Shown: in pieces, positions 1 through 7,096 of the stretch
How positions within the stretch are numbered: position 1 is the first letter of the stretch
Layout: each line of letters starts with the position of its first letter
DNA from: Maridesulfovibrio ferrireducens
GTDB taxonomy: Bacteria; Desulfobacterota; Desulfovibrionia; Desulfovibrionales; Desulfovibrionaceae
Direction of reading: 5' to 3'
DNA length: 64,000 bases
Assembly (NCBI RefSeq): GCF_016342405.1
Contig: NZ_JAEINN010000014.1
Span: forward strand, 62,001 to 126,000
Made by a program: the position numbers and the translations under genes
The notes under the pieces: generated by a model
Told to the model about the DNA's origin: nothing
The model's input: only the letters and a program-made list of their open reading frames with translations
Databases searched by the model: none

Positions 1-36
1 GCCTTTGGCTGTCTGTTCACACTGATTGCAAAACAT
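1..36 (-). CDS. hcp: Hybrid cluster protein (hydroxylamine reductase), N-terminal 12 residues only
   Basis: Partial gene running off the left edge. The reverse strand reads ATG then MFCNQCEQTAKG, the characteristic N-terminus of class hybrid cluster proteins, whose first cysteines (CxxC, here Cys3 and Cys6) bind the N-terminal iron-sulfur cluster. A strong Shine-Dalgarno (AAAAGGAG) lies seven bases before the ATG. Family knowledge: Hcp acts in nitric oxide / nitrosative stress as an NO or hydroxylamine reductase in the cytoplasm. The downstream order hcp - ferredoxin - hcpR nearby is the usual Desulfovibrio context, and an HcpR-like dyad sits at 111-124. Only the first 12 codons are visible, so the call depends on this short but distinctive motif plus context. 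Confidence 0.8.
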   Translation of the reverse strand, partial: MFCNQCEQTAKG

Positions 37-110
37 AATTTTTCTCCTTTTCAGGTAAGTTGTTTTCCTATTCGTTGATTGCAGAATAGGGAGGAACTCG
101 AAGGATGTAT

Positions 111-124
111 TTGATCCAAGTCAA
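111..124. promoter_or_regulatory. Putative HcpR/FNR-type operator upstream of hcp
   Basis: TTGATCCAAGTCAA is an FNR-like dyad TTGAY-N4-GTCAA with a single asymmetric position. It lies about 75 bases before the hcp start and downstream of the ferredoxin stop, so it can serve hcp alone. A related TGAC-N4-GTCA dyad precedes hcpR (2571-2582). Assignment to HcpR is inference from the gene context and the regulator's recognition helix. Confidence 0.5.
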
Positions 125-136
125 AACTACTTTTTT

Positions 137-331
137 TTAATCATCTTCCCAAATTATGCAGTTCGCAGGACACAAATCCATAATCTCTTCAACCTTTGCT
201 TCATCAACATCCTCTGGGTTATACACCTGAGGTAAATCGGCAGGCCCCATGGTAAAAACTTCTGGAAACTCTTCCGCACAAGCTTCGCAGCCAATACACG
301 CATCAATATCAATAGCTACGGTACGACTCAT
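137..331 (-). CDS. Small ferredoxin, single 4Fe-4S cluster
   Basis: 64-residue ferredoxin. I start it at the ATG giving MSRTVAIDID because AAAAGGAG lies just upstream; an open frame continues 30 codons further but without a ribosome site. Cluster ligands visible: Cys12, Cys15, Cys18 (CIGCEAC) and Cys54 (CPANC). The position that normally carries another Cys before Pro (second-cluster or disulfide cysteine) is Phe22, so only one cubane cluster is expected; an extra Cys58 is present. It is probably an electron donor to Hcp, whose gene lies about 100 bases downstream on the same strand. A 30-bp inverted repeat overlaps its ribosome site. Confidence 0.85.
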   Translation of the reverse strand: MSRTVAIDIDACIGCEACAEEFPEVFTMGPADLPQVYNPEDVDEAKVEEIMDLCPANCIIWEDD

Positions 332-343
332 AATTCGCTCCTT

Positions 344-373
344 TTGATCCGTCGGAGAGAACCGACAATTCAA
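344..373. repeat. 30-bp inverted repeat overlapping the ferredoxin leader
   Basis: Pattern TTGA-N3-GTCGG-N6-CCGAC-N3-TCAA. The five-base GC-rich arms are perfect and the outer TTGA/TCAA arms are also symmetrical. It abuts the Shine-Dalgarno of the ferredoxin gene, so it could act as an operator or an RNA hairpin. No known consensus is matched with certainty. Confidence 0.4.
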
Positions 374-484
374 TATTACCCATATCACATACACACAGTA
401 GATAATACTATTTTTGAACATTTATTTATCTGTTATCTATAAACTCAAACACATAAACTAATCGTTATAAATAATAGTTACTAT

Positions 485-1789
485 TTACATTCTTGCAACA
501 CCAAGAAATAAACTATGCAAAGAAATAACTAAAACAAGGAAAATTTTGCGGGATAAATTGGAAGAAACGAATGGAAGTTTATATCCCATGCAACCGCTGG
601 AACATGAAGAAACGCAGTCTCCGCAAAGGGTGCAGGAAAGCCCCGGATGACCGGATTCAAGATCCTCTTTGCGTAACGCTCCGTATCTGCAAACCTTACT
701 GCACTTACCACATTGATTACAATCTGATGAAATTTTCATTCTCCAAGGTGACAGCCTGCCTAGAAGGTTTGCAATGATTCCCATGGGGCAAAAAGCTGTA
801 CAATGTACCATCATCCCGATCTTGCGGGAAAAAATAAGCATCACAAAAATTCCAATTAAACCGAATCCTGCCGCCACTAAAACAGCGATAGAACCCGAAA
901 TACCTAGAACATTAAGACCCCAGGCAATGGCCACCACAAAAATTAATAGAATCAAACGCATCCATATAAGAGCATGAGGGAAATTGGCCGCCGGACGTTT
1001 ACCGCTGACGCGACTGCTTTGATCGTCCCAAGCCCCGATATAACAAAGATGACTGCACCAAGCAGGACCGACAAGAAGGACTGATACCGTGAAAAGAATC
1101 GGCATAAAAAAACCGCTTCCTCGAAATACTGGACCGGCAACAATGAGAGCCGGAATCGGAAGATGCAGATTGCCCGTCATCAAAAATTGATCGAATCCGG
1201 CAAGTCCCAGCATCAGCTGAAGGAAGAACACAATTGAAAAAAAAGCCCATATCCGTGGACGGATCTTCTTCGCTCCATCCGGCAAAAACATTTTTCCGCC
1301 TATCCACGCCGCATAGGCAGATAAAATGAAAATCTCGGCTCTGCCCCATCCCGGAAAAAATCTGTCCACTAATAAAACAGGGAAAGGAGCCTTGCTGCGA
1401 ACCGTTTCCAGTAACAAAGCGGTAATCAGGAAAAGAGCGGTTTTATACCACATTTTATCAGAATCGCGATGGAACCATTTTCTTCCCGCAAGGGTTACAG
1501 GAAAAGCCGCGGAAAAAAGTGTAACAGCAAAGACAGCTCCCATAATCGCGGCAAGACGTATCCAATCTACGCCAAGACCTATACGCATATTGATAAGATC
1601 AGATCCTTTAACAAGCCATAGAAAAGCTCCACCACCAAGAACGACAGTCGTAAGAAGGCCCGTCCAGCGTTCCTTGGTCATAGTGAGTATCAAACATCCC
1701 ACAAAGGACACCGCAAGCCCCATATCGCCGCCACGCACGCTATGGGCCGCAAGTAATAAATATGAGATAGTTATCAGAATAATGCCCAA
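485..1789 (-). CDS. Membrane polyferredoxin, NapH/NosR-like 4Fe-4S protein
   Basis: 434-residue multi-spanning membrane protein with cytoplasmic-type iron-sulfur motifs near its C-terminus. Visible motifs: CSHLC (about residues 245-249), HCTAFCP (about 328-334), and two ferredoxin motifs CNQCGKCSKVC (357-367) and CTLCGDCVSSC (386-396). The arrangement resembles NapH/NosR/RdxA-type electron-transfer proteins that move electrons between the quinone pool and soluble partners. I choose a TTG start at 1789 because AAGGAG lies five bases before it; an upstream GTG at 1813 would place that Shine-Dalgarno inside the gene. It lies between the ferredoxin and a siroheme/4Fe-4S protein in a cluster next to hcpR, so a role in electron supply for nitrosative-stress reduction is inferred. 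The substrate is unknown. Confidence 0.8.
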   Translation of the reverse strand: MGIILITISYLLLAAHSVRGGDMGLAVSFVGCLILTMTKERWTGLLTTVVLGGGAFLWLVKGSDLINMRIGLGVDWIRLAAIMGAVFAVTLFSAAFPVTLAGRKWFHRDSDKMWYKTALFLITALLLETVRSKAPFPVLLVDRFFPGWGRAEIFILSAYAAWIGGKMFLPDGAKKIRPRIWAFFSIVFFLQLMLGLAGFDQFLMTGNLHLPIPALIVAGPVFRGSGFFMPILFTVSVLLVGPAWCSHLCYIGAWDDQSSRVSGKRPAANFPHALIWMRLILLIFVVAIAWGLNVLGISGSIAVLVAAGFGLIGIFVMLIFSRKIGMMVHCTAFCPMGIIANLLGRLSPWRMKISSDCNQCGKCSKVCRYGALRKEDLESGHPGLSCTLCGDCVSSCSSGCMGYKLPFVSSNLSRKIFLVLVISLHSLFLGVARM

Positions 1790-1875
1790 AATAACTCCTT
1801 CTTCAATACACACTATACACTTCTAGATACGACTATAAAAAATAAGATCACAATCCTGTTTATACCTTATACAAA

Positions 1876-2499
1876 CTAATCCTGTAACAATTTATCATAT
1901 CCGACCTTATCCATAATCTGCCCGAATCGTTTGCCCGTTTCATAATTTTCCATCCAGAGTTTAAGACTCCTAGAAATTATAAGAAGCACTTCGGCACTAC
2001 TGTAAATTCCCGGCAATTCAGATCCTAAACGTGGATGCCGACCAAGGCGACCACCGGCAACAACTCGCCAGCCCTTTCTGGAACATGAAATTACCTCAAC
2101 CGGACAGGCGCGTGCACAAAAACCACAATCCAGACATTTTTCGCGAGTAATAATAACTTTGCCGTCGATAAATTGCATTGCATCGTCCGGACAATTCGTC
2201 ACACATTCACCGCAACCGATACATCCTTCATGATCAATAACCGGAACACATGCGCGGATAAGTCCGATGTCGGAAATATGCGGACGTGAACAACCATTCG
2301 GACAAGCTCCGGCATTAACGCTGAAAACCTTATGACGCGAGATATCATCTCCAAACTGCGTTTTAAGAAATTCCGGCCAGCCGGACTCTATTACGGTTTT
2401 CTCAATTCTATCAGCAAAACTCTCTTCAACGAAAAGAGCAAAGCGGCATTCTCCGCCTTTGATGCCTCGGCAAATATTTATGATTGCGGATTTCTCCAT
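1876..2499 (-). CDS. Small sulfite/nitrite-reductase-like protein with two 4Fe-4S clusters
   Basis: 207 residues from the ATG preceded by AGGAGAGG; an ATG seven codons upstream lacks a ribosome site. The N-terminal half contains Cys10 and Cys18, then ACPNGCSRP with Cys66-x3-Cys70, typical of the second cysteine pair that ligates the siroheme-coupled cluster in sulfite/nitrite reductases. Two full ferredoxin motifs follow (Cys93/96/99/103 and Cys122/125/128/132), then GGRLGRHPRL (about 149-158), also a sulfite-reductase-family signature. It is much shorter than DsrA/DsrB or AsrC (usually over 300 residues), and the first cysteine pair is C-x7-C rather than C-x5-C. It is read divergently from hcpR and shares its promoter region. 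Reduction of nitrite, sulfite or a nitrogen oxide is plausible but not shown. Confidence 0.7.
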   Translation of the reverse strand: MEKSAIINICRGIKGGECRFALFVEESFADRIEKTVIESGWPEFLKTQFGDDISRHKVFSVNAGACPNGCSRPHISDIGLIRACVPVIDHEGCIGCGECVTNCPDDAMQFIDGKVIITREKCLDCGFCARACPVEVISCSRKGWRVVAGGRLGRHPRLGSELPGIYSSAEVLLIISRSLKLWMENYETGKRFGQIMDKVGYDKLLQD

Positions 2500-2567
2500 A
2501 GTCAAACCTCTCCTGCTCATGATATCAGGCTGTTTAATTAATTAATAATAGAAAAAAAGATAACATA

Positions 2568-2593
2568 GTCTGACTTGAGTCAAAAAGTCAGAC
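2568..2593. promoter_or_regulatory. Nested dyads between the siroheme-protein gene and hcpR
   Basis: TGAC-TTGA-GTCA (2571-2582) is a perfect TGAC-N4-GTCA dyad. A wider inverted repeat GTCTGACTT-N8-AAGTCAGAC spans 2568-2593. The position in the divergent intergenic region allows control of both genes, including autoregulation of hcpR. The half-site resembles the TTGA/TGAC boxes of the CRP/FNR superfamily. Confidence 0.5.
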
Positions 2594-2621
2594 CCTAAAG
2601 CCCACAATAAGGCGACTTGTA

Positions 2622-3302
2622 ATGAAAAATACACATAATCTTGGTCAAATCAATCTGTTTGCAGGCCTTTCCGAAAGCCAGTTAGAAAAACTGGACAGCA
2701 TAGCCATCCCTCGAAAACTCGTTCGCGGTGAACAAATCTTTTTAATGGGACAAGAAGCCAGCGGCTTTTATAGTGTCGAAGATGGTAGAATTAAAATTTA
2801 CCGGGAATCACTTTCGGGCAAGGAACAGATCATACATATTTTCGGCTGTGGTGAAATTTTCGGCGAAGTTCCGGTTTTTCAAGGAACAAGCTATCCTGCA
2901 AGCGCAGTAACTCTTGAAGATTCTACAGTTCTATATTTTTCACGTGAGAGATTTGAAAAGATAATAAAAGAAGACCCCAGCCTTGCAATGAGTATGCTGG
3001 CCCTTCTTTCAGGCAGGTTGAGACAAATGGTCAATCAAGTAGCCGCGCTTAGTCTGGAAGAAGTTCCCGGCAGGCTGGCAAGCTACCTGCTGTTGCTGAA
3101 AAACACCCAGAAATCTAACATTTTGGAACTGGATCTGCAAAAAGGACAGATAGCCGCATACCTAGGTACAATACAAGAAACCCTGTCACGCATTTTTAAA
3201 AAAATGAGCGAGCAGGGATTAATCAAAGTCGACAAAAAAACTGTCGAAATTATAGATGAAGCTTCTTTGGAACTTATTGCGAGCGGTGAGGAGCAGCTTT
3301 AG
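2622..3302 (+). CDS. hcpR: CRP/FNR-family transcription regulator, HcpR type
   Basis: 226-residue cytoplasmic regulator with an N-terminal cyclic-nucleotide-type beta barrel (about 12-125, with FGCGEIFGEV near 74-83) and a C-terminal winged helix. The recognition helix carries ETLSR (186-190), the same E--SR pattern by which FNR reads TTGA half-sites; this agrees with the TTGA/TGAC dyads found beside it and before hcp. The N-terminal cysteine cluster of FNR is absent, so it is not an oxygen-sensing iron-sulfur FNR; HcpR members are known regulators of hcp and of nitrosative stress. The Shine-Dalgarno is weak (AAGG). It ends one base before the convergent CheV gene, with no visible terminator between them. 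Confidence 0.8.
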   Translation: MKNTHNLGQINLFAGLSESQLEKLDSIAIPRKLVRGEQIFLMGQEASGFYSVEDGRIKIYRESLSGKEQIIHIFGCGEIFGEVPVFQGTSYPASAVTLEDSTVLYFSRERFEKIIKEDPSLAMSMLALLSGRLRQMVNQVAALSLEEVPGRLASYLLLLKNTQKSNILELDLQKGQIAAYLGTIQETLSRIFKKMSEQGLIKVDKKTVEIIDEASLELIASGEEQL

Positions 3303-3303
3303 A

Positions 3304-4305
3304 TCAGCGGTTAGACTCCATCATGGTATTTGCGTCTTCCCATGCCTGTGCAACAAGACTCGCAATCTGAGGCTTAGAGTACTGCCTGTCTGCGCCGACA
3401 GACTCGCCCTTATGCAGCAACTCATCTGTGATGAGAGATGAAAATAAAAATACGGTCAAATCTTTTAAAATAGGGTCACCCTTAATTCTGCGTGTCACGG
3501 CATGACCATCCATCCCCGGCATTTCAATATCTGAAACAACAAGCTGGATAAAATCGGTAATAGGTTTACCGGACTGTTCAGCTTTTTCTTTAAATATCAA
3601 AAGAGCATCCCACAGATCTTTCCCGTTAACAAAGGCGTCCACGGAGAATCCGCCTTTCTCCAAAGCCTGCGTTACCAGATTTCGCATAGAGCGGGAGTCA
3701 TCAGCGCACACTGCCTTAAAAAAGACTTCATCAACTTCCGCGACGTCAAGCAAAGCTTCGTCGCTGTTGGCTGGACTTAAATCATCCAAAGCCTGTTCAA
3801 GGTCGAGAACCTGAAGAATACGATCTGGATCAGTAAGCTTAACTGTTCCGATAATTGTACCTTCAGCATATTTGACCATATTGCCTTGCAGGGATTCAAG
3901 CTCTTCCCAGCTTATACGATGAATTCTGTTAACGCCTGAAACCAGAAAAGCGCTGGTTACGTTATTAAATTCAGTGATAAGCACCATACGATTTTCACCG
4001 CGCACTCTATCCATTCTCAGCCAGCCGCTAAGATCGATAAGAGGGATAACAGAACCCATAAATTCAAACATACCCAGAACAAGAATATTACTTGAATCTA
4101 TTTTACCGGTAGTTGTTTTTTTGATGTCTGCGTCTTTACGGCCAGAAAAATTTTTTAAATCAACTTCTTTAACAATCTTCTTAACTTTAGCGACATTCAA
4201 CCCAAAGGACCAACGCTTTCGTTTATCGCCACGACCTTCATCGAGATATAATTCAAGAATTTCTACTTCGTTAGTTCCAGACTTCAATAGGATCTTGCTT
4301 GACAT
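3304..4305 (-). CDS. cheV: CheV-type chemotaxis coupling protein (CheW-REC)
   Basis: 333 residues with an N-terminal CheW-like domain (about 10-190) that would couple receptors to the CheA kinase, and a C-terminal receiver domain (about 205-330). Receiver residues are intact: acidic pair Asp202-Asp203, phospho-acceptor Asp259 in VVSDIEMPGMDG, and Lys311. This domain order and length match CheV, which is thought to modulate or buffer CheA phosphorylation. No other chemotaxis gene lies next to it; it stands between hcpR and the type I secretion operon. The start codon is preceded by a G-rich stretch (GCGGGG) rather than a perfect Shine-Dalgarno. Confidence 0.88.
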   Translation of the reverse strand: MSSKILLKSGTNEVEILELYLDEGRGDKRKRWSFGLNVAKVKKIVKEVDLKNFSGRKDADIKKTTTGKIDSSNILVLGMFEFMGSVIPLIDLSGWLRMDRVRGENRMVLITEFNNVTSAFLVSGVNRIHRISWEELESLQGNMVKYAEGTIIGTVKLTDPDRILQVLDLEQALDDLSPANSDEALLDVAEVDEVFFKAVCADDSRSMRNLVTQALEKGGFSVDAFVNGKDLWDALLIFKEKAEQSGKPITDFIQLVVSDIEMPGMDGHAVTRRIKGDPILKDLTVFLFSSLITDELLHKGESVGADRQYSKPQIASLVAQAWEDANTMMESNR

Positions 4306-4430
4306 TTATTATGACCCCGCTCGTTATAAACTCATCACAACCTAGCTATAAAAACAATATATGAATGGTAGTTATTACAGCTAGGCGGTTCCGTCTAGTA
4401 CTGTTTTTCAATGAAAACATTAACACCGTG

Positions 4431-5804
4431 CTATTCGCTCATTTTGAGAACCAAAGACGCCAGCATTTCCTTAAACACAGGTCCCCAATCACCCGGATTT
4501 TCCTGCCTGAATAAAGTCATGGACGGATACCATGGAGAATCTGCACGTTTACGCATCCATCTCCAGTCTGGATTATAAGGAAGCGCTACCCATACCGGAA
4601 TTCCAAGAGCTCCCGACAGATGTGCAACAGACGTATCAACAGTTATGACAAGATCAAGCTGTCCTAAAACCTTAGCTGTATCTCCAAAATCTTCACAGCC
4701 CGACGCAAGCTCACGAACGAGAAAGCCACATGCTGATTTTTCCCTCTGAGCAGCTTCATCACCCTTTTGCAGAGAATAAAGCATTACACCGGGAATTCTG
4801 GAAAAAATAAGAAAATTTTCTATATCAACAGAACGGTTATGGTCATTTTTGTGAGTCGGTTTTCCAGCCCATACAATCCCCACCTTGAACTTAGTTCCCG
4901 GCGGCACATGCACAGGAAAACCCGACCCGGCAGGAGGGACAAGATATGGACACTTCGAAGGAATACTATCCATGTCATGCTTCATAATCCGTGGAAGACT
5001 TAGCAACGGAGCCTGAACATCAAAATCAGGCAACCTGTCACCGGCGCTTACTATCTTTTCAAGTCCTTCAAGCCCTTTCAGCAGAGATACAAGCTCTTTC
5101 TGGCATTCAAGAATGACCTCTCCACCACCCTTGGCAACCTCGGCAACGTATCTGCAAAAATTAAGCGTATCGCCGAATCCCTGCTCACTATATAAAAATA
5201 TCCTGCGTCCATTAAGCGGTGAACCGTCCCACAACGGCTGCTTAAAATGACGCTCATTTAACTCATTACGATACCATCTATATTCATAAGCCTCAAAACC
5301 TTGAATAAAATCACCTCTTGAAAGCAGGGCAAGTGCTCTATCCCAATTTATTCTGACATCATCCGGCTTTGATTTTAAACAAAAATCAAATATTTGAATC
5401 GCTTCATCAATCTTACCCATATCCTGTAAAACAAGCCCTAGATTGTAGTAAGCATCAATGAATTTTCTATCTAATTTAAACGCCTTACGGTGACAGTATA
5501 CAGCCTCTTTCAACTGCCCCAGTCTGCGCAGAACATTCCCGAGATTTGTCCAGCAACCAGAAGAATCAGGATCTACAGCAAGTGCTCTGCGATAACATTC
5601 TTCGGCAGCCCTGATTTTACCCTGACTACGTAAAAGAACTCCCAGATTTGATAAGATAACCGGCTCATCCGGTGAATAGGAAAGGGCCATTGCATAAAAA
5701 TTCAGAGCATCATCATAAAGCTTAGCCGAGTGCATTTTCACAGCTTCTTCAAAAGCTTTGCGCCCGTTTTCGGGTAAAGAGTCCAGCCAATCTTCCCTGC
5801 TCAT
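4431..5804 (-). CDS. TPR protein with a C-terminal GT9-like glycosyltransferase domain
   Basis: 457 residues. The first about 170 residues are tandem 34-residue tetratricopeptide repeats (for example the segments starting PDEPVILSNLG, PDSSGCWTNLG and FIDAYYNLG). The rest resembles the ADP-heptose/LPS heptosyltransferase (GT9) fold, including VGIVWAGKPTHKNDHNRS and ITVDTSVAHLSGALGIPVWV. The ATG overlaps the stop of the HlyD gene (ATGA), so it is translationally coupled and is the last gene of the secretion operon. Inference: a glycosyltransferase that modifies the exported substrate or the cell surface. The exact donor and acceptor are unknown. Confidence 0.8.
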   Translation of the reverse strand: MSREDWLDSLPENGRKAFEEAVKMHSAKLYDDALNFYAMALSYSPDEPVILSNLGVLLRSQGKIRAAEECYRRALAVDPDSSGCWTNLGNVLRRLGQLKEAVYCHRKAFKLDRKFIDAYYNLGLVLQDMGKIDEAIQIFDFCLKSKPDDVRINWDRALALLSRGDFIQGFEAYEYRWYRNELNERHFKQPLWDGSPLNGRRIFLYSEQGFGDTLNFCRYVAEVAKGGGEVILECQKELVSLLKGLEGLEKIVSAGDRLPDFDVQAPLLSLPRIMKHDMDSIPSKCPYLVPPAGSGFPVHVPPGTKFKVGIVWAGKPTHKNDHNRSVDIENFLIFSRIPGVMLYSLQKGDEAAQREKSACGFLVRELASGCEDFGDTAKVLGQLDLVITVDTSVAHLSGALGIPVWVALPYNPDWRWMRKRADSPWYPSMTLFRQENPGDWGPVFKEMLASLVLKMSE

Positions 5805-7096
5805 CGCTCCCTCATGGCGTAACTCATCGATCCCATGAACGGTTCCAAAATGTATTCCAGAACAGTGCGTGTTCCGATATGAATTCCGGCAACAACCTGA
5901 ATCCCCGGGAAAAGTCTGTAAAAATTACCGTCGTGCTCAAAACTATCTTTATCAGTTTCAATACGGACCCGGTAATACATAGCCCCTCTTTTAGTTGTAT
6001 CCGCATCAGGACTGATATTAATCACTTTCCCATCAAGATTACCGAATCTTGCGGCATCACGGGAAGCAAGCTTAACAACCGCCTTCTGTCCGTCTTTTAC
6101 ATATCCGATATCACTTATAGGAAGGCGGGCTTCAATCACGAGTTTATCTCCGGCGGGTACTATATCCATAATTGTCGACCCCGCCCTGACAACCTCCCCG
6201 GCGCTCATAACATATAAAGTTTTAATAACTCCATTTACCGGAGACCTTATAACTGTTCGTTTTAAATTATCCTGAAATTTTCTAATGCGCTGTGAAAACT
6301 CTTCAAGTTCACGACGATCTTCCTGCATTTCTTCTCTGACAGAGGCATAGTATGAATTGGTAATTTCATTAATATCCGCCTGCGCCTGAATCAGTGCAGA
6401 ACGAGCTTTCGCAAGCTTCGCTACATCCTCATCGATTGAGCTTTTTAATGAAGATTCTTCTTTAAGAAACCCTAAATGTTTATAGCGGGAAGTAAGCCCT
6501 TCATCTAGTAACCCGCTGCTTATAGCTATCTGCTCACGCAAAAGTCTAAGACTGATCACGGCGTTTCGCTGGCGGGAAGCAATCTGTTTTATGTCTTGTT
6601 CACGCTGAATAATTTTTTCTCTTTCTGATTGCAGATCATTCTTAATCCGCTCTTTTCTAGTCTGAAAAAGCTTAAGGGAGCGCTCTATAAGTTTAGGGTA
6701 ATTCTCAAAAATGTCTTTGGGATAATTAGGTTTATCAAAACCTTTATCTTCCGCTTCAAGCCTAGCAATATTAACCCGCAGGGTTTTCACTCGCACATCA
6801 AGTTCTTCCACACTGGAATCACTGGCTGTAGCTTCAAGCTCCATCAACTCCTGTCCTTTTGAAACAGACTGACCTTCACGGGCGCTGATTTTTAATACGA
6901 TTCCACCCTCAAGGTGCTGAACGAGCTTAAGGCGGGAACTGGGAATAACCTCACCTTCCGCCTGACTCACTATATCAAGCTGAAACAAACAGGCCCAGCC
7001 GAAAAACCCCAAACACATAAGAACACAAATAAAGAGAAAAAAATGACTCGCGGCTTGAACTTCACCGGATGTCTGCGGTGCATTGTTATTGATCAT
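5801..7096 (-). CDS. HlyD-family periplasmic adaptor of a type I secretion system
   Basis: 431 residues. The ATG chosen has GGAG seven bases upstream and overlaps the ABC gene's stop (ATGA); an in-frame GTG 30 bases upstream is unlikely. One transmembrane helix near residues 20-42 anchors the protein in the inner membrane. It is followed by a lipoyl-like beta strand region (LKLVQHLEGGIV, typical of HlyD), a long charged coiled coil (about 90-270), and a beta-barrel return (VRSPVNGVIKTLYV-like segment and VVAGIHIGTRTVLEYIL at the end). This matches the membrane fusion protein that bridges the ABC transporter and TolC. It is flanked by both partners in one operon. Confidence 0.92.
   Translation of the reverse strand: MINNNAPQTSGEVQAASHFFLFICVLMCLGFFGWACLFQLDIVSQAEGEVIPSSRLKLVQHLEGGIVLKISAREGQSVSKGQELMELEATASDSSVEELDVRVKTLRVNIARLEAEDKGFDKPNYPKDIFENYPKLIERSLKLFQTRKERIKNDLQSEREKIIQREQDIKQIASRQRNAVISLRLLREQIAISSGLLDEGLTSRYKHLGFLKEESSLKSSIDEDVAKLAKARSALIQAQADINEITNSYYASVREEMQEDRRELEEFSQRIRKFQDNLKRTVIRSPVNGVIKTLYVMSAGEVVRAGSTIMDIVPAGDKLVIEARLPISDIGYVKDGQKAVVKLASRDAARFGNLDGKVINISPDADTTKRGAMYYRVRIETDKDSFEHDGNFYRLFPGIQVVAGIHIGTRTVLEYILEPFMGSMSYAMRER

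Noticed and set aside
1326-1826. 166-codon + strand frame opposite the polyferredoxin gene
   Set aside because: Antisense to membrane helices and without a start signal; translation has no domain.
4341-4385. Inverted repeat CCTAGCT ... AGCTAGG between CheV and the TPR-glycosyltransferase gene as a terminator
   Set aside because: The loop is 31 bases and no T-run follows on the reverse strand; too weak to list.
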